Shown: one piece after another, positions 17,671 through 26,171 of the stretch
How the letters are laid out: every line of letters starts with the position of its first letter
How positions within the stretch are numbered: position 1 is the stretch's first letter
Assembly (NCBI GenBank): GCA_964632995.1
Contig: CAZWDL010000005.1
Location: 33,832 to 97,831 of the forward strand
Direction of reading: 5' to 3'
DNA from: CAZWDL01 sp964632995
Lineage (GTDB): Bacteria > Bacteroidota > Bacteroidia > Chitinophagales > Saprospiraceae
DNA length: 64,000 nt
The notes under the pieces: generated by a model
Databases searched by the model: none
What the model saw: only the letters and a program-made list of their open reading frames with translations
What the model was told of the DNA's origin: nothing
Position numbers and translations under genes: made by a program

Positions 17671-18294
17671 AAAGTCCCGTCGTTTTCTGGTGACGAAGGG
17701 CCGGATACAGCACCCGTGGAGGTGGTCGTTGACCATCCCCACGGCCTGCATAAAGGCGTACATAGTGGTGGGGCCGACGAAGGACCAGCCCCGCTCTTTC
17801 AGGGCATTCGCCAGCGCGGCGGATTCTTCCGTCTGGGTGCGCTGGATGAGGATTTCGTAGTTGAACAGCTCGGGGCGGTTGACGGGATTGGGTTCGAAAC
17901 TCCAGAAGAAAGCAGCCAGGGAGCCGAACTCATCGGCCAGTTCGACGGCGCGTTGAGCGTTGTTGACGGCGGATTCGATTTTTCGGCGGTGCCGGACAAT
18001 GCCTTCGTCCTGCATCAGCCGATCGACGTCCTCTTCTTTGAATTGAGCTACTTTATTATAATCGAACTGTTCAAAAGCCTGGCGGAAGTTTTCGCGCTTG
18101 CGCAAAATGGTTAACCAGCTCAGGCCGGATTGGAACCCTTCCAGGACAACTTTTTCGAATAACAGATGATCATCGGCAACGGGGCGCCCCCATTCTTCGT
18201 CATGATAGCGTATATAATCCTCGTGACCGCCGTGCCACCAGCAACGCATTTGCCCGTCGGCGCCGGCGAGTAGTCCCTTTTTTTCTTCCGTCAT
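17656..18294 (-). CDS. tag: DNA-3-methyladenine glycosylase I
   Basis: The 212-residue protein removes 3-methyladenine from alkylated DNA in base excision repair. Family features are the N-terminal MRCWWHGGHEDYIRYHDEEWG, which supplies zinc-binding Cys and His, and the core LFEKVVLEGFQSGLSWLTIL with RKRENFRQAF. The C-terminal MVNDHLHGC supplies the second His and Cys. All expected zinc ligands are present, unlike in some Tag relatives. About 15 residues precede the usual start of the family (MRCW), and the ATG at 18294 is the simplest choice. Its 3' end abuts the DUF4143 remnant. Confidence 0.94.
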   Translation of the reverse strand: MTEEKKGLLAGADGQMRCWWHGGHEDYIRYHDEEWGRPVADDHLLFEKVVLEGFQSGLSWLTILRKRENFRQAFEQFDYNKVAQFKEEDVDRLMQDEGIVRHRRKIESAVNNAQRAVELADEFGSLAAFFWSFEPNPVNRPELFNYEILIQRTQTEESAALANALKERGWSFVGPTTMYAFMQAVGMVNDHLHGCCIRPFVTRKRRDFQRPF

Positions 18295-18413
18295 GGCTGG
18301 TTTATTTTTCGCTTGTTTTGATACATCCTGTTAGACCGGCTTTGCCGGCATCGTTTTCACTACCAATATACGATATGATTGCCGTACTTCTGAAAGTCCG
18401 CCCTTTTAGAATT

Positions 18414-19280
18414 TCAATTTCCGGAATCTTTATTCCGGATGATGCTGAAAAGTTGGTCTTGTGAAAGGTGGAGGATGATGTCAATACCTCCTGCGGGAAG
18501 AGTTTGTTCGGTGTTTTGGCTACCACTTTCCGGAGAAAAGATGTTGCGGGCGCCGACGGTGATTTGCTGGGGCCGCAGACCGTAATCTTCCGTGAGTACC
18601 CGTCCGGCGGATGCGGCGCGTAAGGCCATGAAATCCCAATTTAGCCGGAGCGCGCCGGGTGGCGCGGTTAAGCTATCCGTTCGTCCGATAATCTGGATTT
18701 GGAGGTCGGGACTCTCCCGGAGCGCAGCTGCCAGGCGACCCAATGTTTCGATGCCTTTTTGATTGATCTCATAACCGCCGGCCTCGAACAACAGGCGTTC
18801 GTCAATTTTTATGTGCAGGCAGCAATCTGTTAGCACGTAGTTCAGCGTATTTTTTTCATACTGTCGCAGGGTGAGTTCCATGCGTCTTTTTATATCAGAA
18901 AAAAGCTGGTTCCGTTTTTCTATTGCTCCGTTTATCCGGTTAATTAGTATTTCTTTTTGATTCAGGTCGCGGGATTTTTCCTGTATCGCCTTTTCCATCT
19001 CTTCCTGCTGGCTGGTGGCGTCGTTGATCAGCTGATCGAGCTGGGATTGCAGTTCCTGATTGTGCTTATCCAGGCGACTGACTTCCGCATTCAGGCTCTG
19101 AAGTTGCCCATCTTTGTAGGCGAGCCGCGTGCTGTAGGATTCCAATTGTTGCTGTAGGTTTTTTTCCTGTTGCAGGCACTTCTTTCTTTCCACTACTTCG
19201 GCAACATATTTTCTTTGGCTGACACAAGAAAAACCTATCAGTGCCAGGGTAATAGCGAATAACATTATTCGTACACTCAT
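18414..19280 (-). CDS. Coiled-coil lipoprotein with C-terminal OmpA-like domain
   Basis: The 288-residue protein begins with a lipoprotein signal (ALIGFSC, Cys19). A long heptad-rich coiled coil follows (about residues 30-120, rich in Gln, Leu and Lys), then an OmpA/MotB-like domain (about 150-275). That domain reads LLFEAGGYEINQKGIETLGRLAAAL, then IQIIGRTDS and WDFMALRAASAGRVLTEDYGL. In OmpA the equivalent Asp and Arg bind the diaminopimelate of peptidoglycan; here the TDS and LRAASAGRV residues fit. It probably tethers the outer membrane to the wall as a monomer or coiled-coil dimer. It has no operon partners. Confidence 0.83.
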   Translation of the reverse strand: MSVRIMLFAITLALIGFSCVSQRKYVAEVVERKKCLQQEKNLQQQLESYSTRLAYKDGQLQSLNAEVSRLDKHNQELQSQLDQLINDATSQQEEMEKAIQEKSRDLNQKEILINRINGAIEKRNQLFSDIKRRMELTLRQYEKNTLNYVLTDCCLHIKIDERLLFEAGGYEINQKGIETLGRLAAALRESPDLQIQIIGRTDSLTAPPGALRLNWDFMALRAASAGRVLTEDYGLRPQQITVGARNIFSPESGSQNTEQTLPAGGIDIILHLSQDQLFSIIRNKDSGN

Positions 19281-19370
19281 AATAACAGAAGTTATAGATT
19301 ATCCGTGTAGCTCAACTGACAGGCATCTTTGAAACAGTGTTTTTCTAACGGGGGGGAGCACATGTTTTCA

Positions 19371-19378
19371 CAAATTTA
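19371..19378 (-). promoter_or_regulatory. -7 promoter motif TAAATTTG (minus strand) of the OmpA-like lipoprotein gene
   Basis: CAAATTTA on the plus strand is an exact minus-strand TAnnTTTG. It lies about 90 bp before the ATG at 19280 and 27 bp from the plus-strand motif of the MarR gene, making a compact divergent promoter region. Confidence 0.5.
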
Positions 19379-19405
19379 AACCCAATCAGACATAATCCCA
19401 AAATT

Positions 19406-19413
19406 TAGGTTTG
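19406..19413 (+). promoter_or_regulatory. -7 promoter motif TAGGTTTG of the MarR gene
   Basis: This exact TAnnTTTG copy lies 43 bp before the ATG at 19457. A second copy, TATGTTTG, lies at 19456-19463 across the start codon and is probably coincidental or part of an operator. Confidence 0.55.
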
Positions 19414-19456
19414 AAAGTATTTTTCCGACCGCTTGAATTTTATTGCTATAACAACT

Positions 19457-19942
19457 ATGTTTGTACTAACAAATTTGGAAACTGTTTTGCCAAGAAAAGC
19501 AACATCAATTAAGGATAAAAAATCGGAAGTGTCGGGTTTTGTGCTGGAGCGCACCGCCAAGCGGATGAAGCAATATTTCCAGCAGAAACTGGTGCTGGCC
19601 GAAGCGGAAATAACCGTGGATCAGTGGGTAGTGCTGCAACAACTCGACCGGAAGGAGGGGTTGAGTCAACTGGAGATCGCCCGTGCAACCTTCAAAGACG
19701 CCCCCACCGTAACCCGTATTATCGATCTGTTGTGCAGGAAGGAGCTCACCCGGCGTAGCCCCGATCCGGCGGATCGCCGTCGCTTCCGCATCGAACTGAC
19801 GCCGGCCGGCCGCCGTAAAATTGAAGAACTACTCCCCGTTGTAAAAAACTTCCGGCACGAAGCCTGGCAGGGGCTTAGCGATGCCGAAGTGGATCACCTG
19901 GTGGCTACCCTGAATAAGATATTTGATAACCTTAGTAAATGA
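19457..19942 (+). CDS. MarR-family transcriptional regulator
   Basis: The 161-residue winged-helix repressor has the family core TVDQWVVLQQLDRKEGLSQLEIARATF, the recognition helix APTVTRIIDLLCRKEL, and the wing SPDPADRRRFRIELTPAGRRKIEEL. These regulators usually bind as dimers to palindromes near their own promoters and let go when an aromatic ligand binds. It lies 183 bp upstream of the homogentisate/4-hydroxyphenylpyruvate genes on the same strand, so control of tyrosine breakdown is a reasonable inference. The start is ATG 19457, since the TTG at 19433 would lie just after the -7 motif. Confidence 0.87.
   Translation: MFVLTNLETVLPRKATSIKDKKSEVSGFVLERTAKRMKQYFQQKLVLAEAEITVDQWVVLQQLDRKEGLSQLEIARATFKDAPTVTRIIDLLCRKELTRRSPDPADRRRFRIELTPAGRRKIEELLPVVKNFRHEAWQGLSDAEVDHLVATLNKIFDNLSK
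19460..19473 (+). promoter_or_regulatory. Possible MarR operator over the regulator's own start
   Basis: TTTGT and ACAAA form a 5-bp inverted repeat around ACTA within the first codons of the MarR gene, overlapping a TAnnTTTG copy. It is a plausible autorepression site because of its position only. No second copy was found before the homogentisate gene. Confidence 0.3.
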
Positions 19943-20125
19943 AAGTTCCAGAGTGATTTGTTTCCGCTGATCCGGGAATGCGAACTATGTAGAATATACA
20001 ATAGTTACCCTCAATAGAGCTGCTGAGCAACTCTGTTCTAATCAATATACCGGGGCCTGCAAAAAGCGACCGGATCCCGGATTTACTCAGCAGGCGATTT
20101 TACGATGACCTGAAAACTATCCATT

Positions 20126-21289
20126 ATGCATTACCATACGCTGGGCGAAATACCGCCCAAACGGCATACCCAGTTTCGTAAGCCTGACGGCGAACTCTAC
20201 CACGAAGAGCTCTTTTCCACCGAAGGCTTCAGCAACGCTTATTCCTTACTTTATCACATCAACCCTCCAACCCAAATTGTGCAGGAAGGGGAGCCTTTTT
20301 CCGTCGCACCCCGTATCATCTACGACAAACAGCTCAAACACCGCAGCCTTAAAGGCTTTGATGTAGAACCGGAAGAGGACTACCTCGACAGCCGCAAGCC
20401 GGTGCTGGTCAACGACGACTGCCAGATCATCCTGGCAGCGCCGAAACGGAGCATGGAGGATTATTTCTTTAAGAATGCCGATGCCGACGAGGTCATCTTC
20501 GTGCATGAGGGCAGCGGCATGCTGCGCACGATGTACGGACTAGTCCGCTTTGAATACGGCGACTACCTCGTCATCCCGCGTGGAACCATCTACCAACTCG
20601 ATTTCGACACGGAGGACAACCGACTCTTTATCGTCGAATCCTATTCTCCGGTGGTCACCCCGCAAAAGTACCGGAACCAGTTTGGTCAACTGGAAGAACA
20701 CGCGCCTTTCTGCGAGCGCGACATCCGTAAACCTACCACCCTGGAAGCTTTTGATGAACAGGGTGAATTCCTCTTCTATATTAAGAAGCAGGATCAGGTC
20801 TATCCTTATTATTATCTGAATCATCCCTTCGACCTGATCGGCTGGGACGGCTACTTGTATCCCTACGCATTTTCCATCCACAATTTCGAACCCATCACCG
20901 GTCGAATCCATCAGCCGCCACCGGTGCATCAAACCTTCGCCGCGCGCAATTTCGTCATCTGTTCCTTCGTCCCGCGCCTCTTTGACTATCACCCTCAGTC
21001 GATCCCGGCTCCCTACAACCATTCCAACATCGACAGTGACGAAGTGCTCTATTATGTCGATGGTGACTTTATGAGCCGCAAACACGTAGAACGGGGCATG
21101 ATCACCCTGCACCCCGGCGGCATTCCGCACGGCCCACATCCGGGTACCGTTGAGAAAAGCATTGGCGCAAAGGAAACAAAGGAACTGGCCGTCATGGTCG
21201 ATACCTTCCGGCCTCTGAAGATGACCGAATACACGATCGGAATCGAGGATGAGGATTATTTCCGCAGCTGGCTGCCGGAGGGCAGATAG
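20126..21289 (+). CDS. hmgA: Homogentisate 1,2-dioxygenase
   Basis: The 387-residue enzyme opens the ring of homogentisate to give maleylacetoacetate, the central step of tyrosine and phenylalanine breakdown. The cupin core shows NADADEVIFVHEGSG, and the iron-binding region PYNHSNIDSDEVLYYVDG supplies a His and a Glu. HPGGIPHGPHPG supplies the last His. The protein is shorter than human or Pseudomonas forms (about 430-445 residues), in line with the compact bacterial group. The next gene starts 47 bp later and encodes the enzyme for the preceding step. Fumarylacetoacetase is not in the window. Confidence 0.93.
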   Translation: MHYHTLGEIPPKRHTQFRKPDGELYHEELFSTEGFSNAYSLLYHINPPTQIVQEGEPFSVAPRIIYDKQLKHRSLKGFDVEPEEDYLDSRKPVLVNDDCQIILAAPKRSMEDYFFKNADADEVIFVHEGSGMLRTMYGLVRFEYGDYLVIPRGTIYQLDFDTEDNRLFIVESYSPVVTPQKYRNQFGQLEEHAPFCERDIRKPTTLEAFDEQGEFLFYIKKQDQVYPYYYLNHPFDLIGWDGYLYPYAFSIHNFEPITGRIHQPPPVHQTFAARNFVICSFVPRLFDYHPQSIPAPYNHSNIDSDEVLYYVDGDFMSRKHVERGMITLHPGGIPHGPHPGTVEKSIGAKETKELAVMVDTFRPLKMTEYTIGIEDEDYFRSWLPEGR

Positions 21290-21336
21290 ACATGATAGTC
21301 AAACAGTCGAACCGCTTAATCCAAAAATTATTTCTT

Positions 21337-22461
21337 ATGGATACCGCAACCAAGAATCAAACCAAAACAGGACAAGACATTCTGCCGATTAAAGGCACAG
21401 ATCATATCGAATTTTACGTCGGCAATGCCAAGCAGGCGGCGCATTACTACCAGACCGCCTTTGGCTTCCGGCTCGTAGCTTACCGGGGACCGGAGACGGG
21501 CGTGCGCGATCGTGTTTCTTACGTACTTCAGCAAGGTAAAATCCGCTTCGTACTCACCGGCGCCTTCGACCCTGACCACGAAATATCCCGCCACGTGCAG
21601 CGGCACGGCGATGGTGTCAAGGTGCTGGCGCTGTGGGTCGGCGATGCGGAGGAGGGCTACCGCGGCGCATTGGAACGCGGCGCCGAGTCGGCCAAAGCGC
21701 TGGAAACGCTGGAAGATGAGCACGGCCACGTACGTACGGCCAGTATCAAAACCTACGGCGATACCATTCACACCTTTGTGGAGCGGGAAGATTACCACGG
21801 CGCCTTCCTCCCCGGCTTCGAAGCGCGCGAAAGCGAAATGGAAATCACGCCGATCGGTCTGCAATACGTCGATCACTGCGTGGGCAACGTCGAACTCGGC
21901 ATGATGAACAATTGGGTAGACTTCTACCGGGATGTGCTGGGCTTCAAACTGCTGGTCACCTTCGACGATAAGGACATCTCCACCAAGTACACCGCCCTGA
22001 TGAGCAAAGTGGTGGCCAACGGCAACGGCTATATCAAATTTCCCATCAACGAACCGGCTCAGGGGGTGAAAAAATCCCAGATCGAGGAATACCTCGACTT
22101 CTACCGCGGCCCCGGCGTGCAGCACATCGCGGTCGCTACCGACGACATCATCCACACCGTCGATCAGCTTCGCAAAAACGGCGTGGACTTCCTCTACGTA
22201 CCGGATAACTACTACGACACCGTGACCGACCGCGTCGGAGAAATCAACGAGGACCTTCAGGAACTCCAACGACTCAACATCCTTATCGACCGCGATGAAG
22301 AGGGCTACCTGCTTCAGATCTTCACCAAGCCGGTACAGGACCGCCCCACTGTCTTCTACGAAATTATCCAGCGCGAAGGGGCCCGCTCTTTCGGCAAGGG
22401 AAATTTCAAAGCCTTATTCGAAGCCATTGAACGCGAACAGGAACGGCGGGGGACGCTTTGA
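21337..22461 (+). CDS. hppD: 4-hydroxyphenylpyruvate dioxygenase
   Basis: The 374-residue non-haem iron enzyme converts 4-hydroxyphenylpyruvate to homogentisate, the substrate of the upstream gene product. Two vicinal-oxygen-chelate halves are visible: the N-terminal IKGTDHIEFYVGNAKQAAHYY and the C-terminal catalytic half. The iron ligands in the C-terminal half are the His of YVDHCVGNVE, the His of GVQHIAVATDDI and the Glu of FYEIIQREG. The C-terminal helix RSFGKGNFKALFEAIEREQ matches the gating helix of the family. An upstream in-frame ATG at 21292 would add 15 unconserved residues, and ATG 21337 fits relatives better. Confidence 0.94.
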   Translation: MDTATKNQTKTGQDILPIKGTDHIEFYVGNAKQAAHYYQTAFGFRLVAYRGPETGVRDRVSYVLQQGKIRFVLTGAFDPDHEISRHVQRHGDGVKVLALWVGDAEEGYRGALERGAESAKALETLEDEHGHVRTASIKTYGDTIHTFVEREDYHGAFLPGFEARESEMEITPIGLQYVDHCVGNVELGMMNNWVDFYRDVLGFKLLVTFDDKDISTKYTALMSKVVANGNGYIKFPINEPAQGVKKSQIEEYLDFYRGPGVQHIAVATDDIIHTVDQLRKNGVDFLYVPDNYYDTVTDRVGEINEDLQELQRLNILIDRDEEGYLLQIFTKPVQDRPTVFYEIIQREGARSFGKGNFKALFEAIEREQERRGTL

Positions 22462-22477
22462 GCGCTGGTCGCATTGA

Positions 22478-22810
22478 TCAAAAAGTACAAATTTCTATAA
22501 GGCCGTCCTTTACTTTTTGCAACTGATCGTCCGTGATGCTTCCGATCTTTCGTTGGAGTCGTTTTTTGGCAATTGTCCGGATTTGAAAGGTCAGTACCTC
22601 CGATTCAGCTTTCAAATTATTGGTTTGATCAGGTTGAAGGACGATGCAACCCGCAAAGTTCTTAATTTTGGAGGTAAGTGGACAGACAATGCAAATGCCC
22701 GTGTTGTTATTCATCGCATTACCGCTGATAATAACGACAGGCCGGATGCCTTTTTGCTCCCGACCCAGTGCCGGATTCAGGTTAGCAGACCATATTTCCT
22801 TTTGCTTCAT
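22478..22810 (-). CDS. MazF/PemK-type toxin endoribonuclease
   Basis: The 110-residue protein matches the MazF/PemK (CcdB-like fold) family. It starts with EIWSANLNPALGREQKGIRPVVII, has the strand CIVCPLTSKIKN, and ends with the common VLTFQIRTIAKKRLQRKIGSI. The Arg and Thr/Ser residues of the RPVVIIS and PLTS motifs are those used for RNA cleavage in MazF. It lies 12 bp downstream of its antitoxin on the minus strand, the usual toxin-second order. It should cut specific mRNA sites when free, arresting growth. The cleavage sequence is not predictable. Confidence 0.9.
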   Translation of the reverse strand: MKQKEIWSANLNPALGREQKGIRPVVIISGNAMNNNTGICIVCPLTSKIKNFAGCIVLQPDQTNNLKAESEVLTFQIRTIAKKRLQRKIGSITDDQLQKVKDGLIEICTF

Positions 22811-22822
22811 CGGTTTTTCGTT

Positions 22823-23068
22823 TTATGCCGAATATTGATCTACCAGCTCCAGAAACTCCTCCATGCCTTCTTCGGCAAGTTGAACTTGTTCTTCGTCTTC
22901 TCCTACGCGTTGAAAAGAGCGAATATATTCCGCACGTTTGAGTCGGGTCAAATAGTGTCGGATGGAGGCTTCAATAAGCTGGTTTTTGGGCATGTCCATC
23001 TTGTCGGCATAAAATTCCAGCATTTTCATTAGCTCGGCTGGAAGGGTACTGGAATAAGAAACTTTCAT
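22823..23068 (-). CDS. Ribbon-helix-helix-type antitoxin
   Basis: The 81-residue protein reads MKVSYSSTLPAELMKMLEFY, then MPKNQLIEASIRHYLTRLKRAEY, which fits a short beta strand plus two helices (ribbon-helix-helix, MetJ/Arc class), followed by a very acidic tail (GEDEEQVQLAEEGMEEFLEL) that would wrap the toxin. It is the first gene of the pair and should repress its own promoter. ATG 23068 is chosen because the 17 extra residues of the upstream ATG at 23119 are unlike the family. The pair sits between tyrosine catabolism and xylose genes and may be mobile, although no transposase is near. Confidence 0.84.
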   Translation of the reverse strand: MKVSYSSTLPAELMKMLEFYADKMDMPKNQLIEASIRHYLTRLKRAEYIRSFQRVGEDEEQVQLAEEGMEEFLELVDQYSA

Positions 23069-23239
23069 GGTTATTTGTGTTGGTTTTTTATATTGATGAA
23101 AAACAATGTATTTTGTCAATAAGTTTCATGTTTTCACTGTTATTCACAACCGATATTCATAAATTGACTCCCTCCCCCTGAGGGATAATCCGGTTTTTTT
23201 CGTCTATTGTAGAGCACAAAACCAAAACCCAACGACTTC

Positions 23240-24739
23240 ATGTACCTGATCGGATACGACATCGGCAGTTCCTCTATCAAAGCCGCCCTGGTTGACGCCC
23301 GCACGGGAGAAACAGTAGGCATCGCCCAACACCCGGAAACGGAAATGGCGATTGCCGCTCCGGAGCCCGGCTGGGCGGAGCAGGACCCGGAAAACTGGTG
23401 GAATTACGTTTGTTCCGCGACCCGGAAACTGCTGCGGCAGACGGAGGCGGACCCGCTCGCCGTTCGCGCGGTGGGTATCGCCTATCAGATGCACGGCCTG
23501 GTGCTCATCGATAGGGACAGGAAAGTGCTGCGCCCTTCCATCATCTGGTGCGACAGCCGGGCGGTGGATATCGGGCGGGAGGCTTTCCGGCACATCGGTC
23601 ATGAAAAGTCATTGGAGCATTTGCTGAATTCGCCGGGCAATTTCACCGCCTCGAAGCTGCGCTGGGTAAAGGAAAACGAGCCGGGCGTTTATAAAAAGAT
23701 CCACAAAATGATGCTGCCGGGCGACTATATTGCCATGCGGCTGACCGGAGAGGTGAATACAACGATCGGTGGGTTGTCCGAGGGAGTACTCTGGGATTTC
23801 AAGGAAAACGACATCGCCCGCCTGGTGCTGGAACAGTACGGTATTGAAGCTGACCTCCTGCCCGAGTGGCGACCCACTTTTTCCGAGCAGGGACTACTTA
23901 CTGATGCGGCGGCGGAAGCGACGGGCCTGCCCGCCGGCATCCCGGTCAGTTACCGTGCCGGCGACCAGCCGAATAATGCGCTGGCGCTCAATGTGCTGGA
24001 ACCCGGCGAGGTAGCGGCTACCGGCGGCACTTCGGGAGTGGTCTACGCGGTAACCGATCAACCGCTCTACGACCCGAAGTCGCGTGTCAACGGCTTCGCC
24101 CATGTCAATTATACCCAGGCGGAGCCCCGCATCGGCGTCCTCATGTGCATCAACGGCGCCGGCATTCAATACAGCTGGCTCAAGCATCAGACCATGCCAC
24201 CCGACATCAGTTACGAAGCGATGGAGCGACTGGCCAGCAGTGTACCGGTAGGGGCCGAAGGAATTAGTGTCTTGCCGTTCGGCAACGGAGCCGAGCGGAT
24301 TCTCGAAAACCGGGAACTGGGTAGCCAGTGGTACGGGCTTGACTTCAACCGCCACACCCGCGGCCACCTGATCCGCGCCGGCCTGGAGGGAGTTGCCTTT
24401 GCCTTCACTTACGGTATTGAAATCCTCCAGGAGATGGGGCTCCGCATCGAGGTCATGCGTGTGGGCAACGACAATCTCTTCCAGTCCCGCCTCTTCGCGG
24501 AGACCGTAGCCACCCTGGCCGGCAGCCAGATCGAGATGCTGGAAACCACCGGGGCGGTCGGCGCGGCTCGTGGCGCCGGCGTCGGTGCGGGAATCTATGA
24601 TTCCCTGGCTGACGCCTTCCGGAAGATCAAGCTCGTGGATACCTATCAGCCTAAAAAAAATGTAGCTCTTTATCGCGACGCCTATGAACAGTGGCGCCTG
24701 CATCTGGATAATCAGCTGGCCCTGCGCCGTGAAATGTGA
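23240..24739 (+). CDS. xylB: Xylulokinase
   Basis: The 499-residue FGGY-family kinase phosphorylates D-xylulose to xylulose 5-phosphate for the pentose phosphate pathway. The N-terminal phosphate loop is GYDIGSSSIKAALVD. The substrate region WAEQDPENWW, YQMHGLVLID and IIWCDSRA matches xylulokinases. The second lobe has the ATP-binding VAATGGTSGVVYAV, and the C-terminal FGGY-type signature is DFNRHTRGHLIRAGLEGVAF. It is the first gene of a xylBA-transporter operon, with xylA 34 bp behind. The neighbouring isomerase makes the substrate assignment firm. Confidence 0.94.
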   Translation: MYLIGYDIGSSSIKAALVDARTGETVGIAQHPETEMAIAAPEPGWAEQDPENWWNYVCSATRKLLRQTEADPLAVRAVGIAYQMHGLVLIDRDRKVLRPSIIWCDSRAVDIGREAFRHIGHEKSLEHLLNSPGNFTASKLRWVKENEPGVYKKIHKMMLPGDYIAMRLTGEVNTTIGGLSEGVLWDFKENDIARLVLEQYGIEADLLPEWRPTFSEQGLLTDAAAEATGLPAGIPVSYRAGDQPNNALALNVLEPGEVAATGGTSGVVYAVTDQPLYDPKSRVNGFAHVNYTQAEPRIGVLMCINGAGIQYSWLKHQTMPPDISYEAMERLASSVPVGAEGISVLPFGNGAERILENRELGSQWYGLDFNRHTRGHLIRAGLEGVAFAFTYGIEILQEMGLRIEVMRVGNDNLFQSRLFAETVATLAGSQIEMLETTGAVGAARGAGVGAGIYDSLADAFRKIKLVDTYQPKKNVALYRDAYEQWRLHLDNQLALRREM

Positions 24740-24773
24740 ACATTGAATTTTTAAAAACTTAAAATAGGACAGA

Positions 24774-26108
24774 ATGGCCGACCAAGCACTTATTGGAAAT
24801 AAGGAATACTTCACCGGTATCGACAAGATTCAATACGAAGGCCCGGAATCAGATAATCCGCTGGCTTTTCGCTACTACGACGAAGATCGCATCGTTGCCG
24901 GCAAAACGATGAAGGAGCACTTTAAATTTGCCGTCGCTTACTGGCACTCCTTCTGCAATACCTTTGACGATCCCTTCGGCGTAGGCACTCGCTCCATGCC
25001 CTGGGATCAGGCCGGCGATCCGAAGGAAAGAGCCCGCGAAAAAATGGATGCGGCTTTTGAGTTTATTTCCAAAATAGGCATCCCCTATTTCTGTTTTCAC
25101 GATTTCGACCTCATCGATGAGGGGCACAACTGGGCAGCGTCGACGGAGCGCCTGGAGTGGATCACGGATTACGCGCAGAAAAAAATGGAAGCATCGGGCA
25201 TAAAACTTTTGTGGGGCACCGCCAATCTGTTCAGCCATCCGCGCTACATGAACGGAGCGGCAACCAATCCCGACTTCCACGTCGTAGCCTGCGCCGGCGC
25301 CCAGGTGCGCAACGCGCTCGACGCCACCATCAAGCTCAACGGCGAAAACTACGTTTTCTGGGGCGGCCGCGAGGGCTACCTGTCGCTGCTGAATACCAAT
25401 ATGAAGAAAGAAATCGACCACCTGGGACGATTCTTCCACATGGCCCGCGACTACGCCCGCAAGCAGGGCTTCAAAGGTAACTTCTTCATCGAGCCGAAGC
25501 CGATGGAACCTACCAAGCATCAGTACGACTTCGACGCTGCCACCGTCATCGCTTTTCTGCGTGAATACGACCTGATGGACGACTTCAAGCTCAACGTGGA
25601 AGTCAACCACGCCACGCTGGCGCAACACACCTTTCAGCACGAGCTACAGGTCGCTGCCAACGCCGGCCTGCTGGGCAGTATCGACGCTAACCGGGGCGAT
25701 TACCAGAACGGCTGGGATACCGACCAGTTTCCGAACAATATCTACGAGGTGACCGAGGCCATGCTCGTTATCCTCGAAGCGGGCGGCCTGCAAGGGGGCG
25801 GCATCAACTTCGATGCTAAGCTGCGCCGCAACTCCACCGACCTGGCCGATCTGTTCTACGCCCATATCGGGGGGATGGACATCTTCGCCCGCGCGTTGCT
25901 GAGCGCCAATGATATTCTGGAAAAATCAGCATATAAAAGTTTACGCGCCGAACGTTACGCTTCCTTCGACACAGGAAAGGGCAAAGCTTTCGAAGATGGA
26001 AAGCTGAAACTGAAAGACCTGGCCGAATACGCCGCTGAACACGGCGAACCGAAGCAGATCAGTGGACACCAGGAGTTGTATGAGAATATTGTGAACCGGT
26101 ATATCTGA
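24774..26108 (+). CDS. xylA: Xylose isomerase
   Basis: The 444-residue enzyme interconverts D-xylose and D-xylulose (and glucose and fructose slowly), using two divalent metals. Visible hallmarks are the catalytic His in IPYFCFHDFDL, the WGGREGYLSLLNT block, and the metal-ligand signature NFFIEPKPMEPTKHQYD. VNHATLAQHTFQHEL and SIDANRGDYQNGWDTD complete the active site. Length and N-terminal extension place it in class II, the larger type. It lies between xylulokinase and a broken symporter gene, so the pathway itself is complete once xylose is inside the cell. Confidence 0.97.
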   Translation: MADQALIGNKEYFTGIDKIQYEGPESDNPLAFRYYDEDRIVAGKTMKEHFKFAVAYWHSFCNTFDDPFGVGTRSMPWDQAGDPKERAREKMDAAFEFISKIGIPYFCFHDFDLIDEGHNWAASTERLEWITDYAQKKMEASGIKLLWGTANLFSHPRYMNGAATNPDFHVVACAGAQVRNALDATIKLNGENYVFWGGREGYLSLLNTNMKKEIDHLGRFFHMARDYARKQGFKGNFFIEPKPMEPTKHQYDFDAATVIAFLREYDLMDDFKLNVEVNHATLAQHTFQHELQVAANAGLLGSIDANRGDYQNGWDTDQFPNNIYEVTEAMLVILEAGGLQGGGINFDAKLRRNSTDLADLFYAHIGGMDIFARALLSANDILEKSAYKSLRAERYASFDTGKGKAFEDGKLKLKDLAEYAAEHGEPKQISGHQELYENIVNRYI

Positions 26109-26109
26109 T

Positions 26110-26142
26110 ACCCCTCCGGGGAGGTGGTCGCAGAGCGGAGGG
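26110..26142. repeat. GC-rich intergenic hairpin after xylA
   Basis: CCCCTCCG (26110-26117) and CGGAGGGG (26135-26142) pair around a loop that reads GGGAGGTGGTCGCAGAG. It lies between xylA and the symporter pseudogene. The sequence has the look of a widespread intergenic repeat rather than a terminator, since no T run follows. Confidence 0.55.
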
Positions 26143-26171
26143 GCTAACACCAAAACGAAAAACCCACGACT

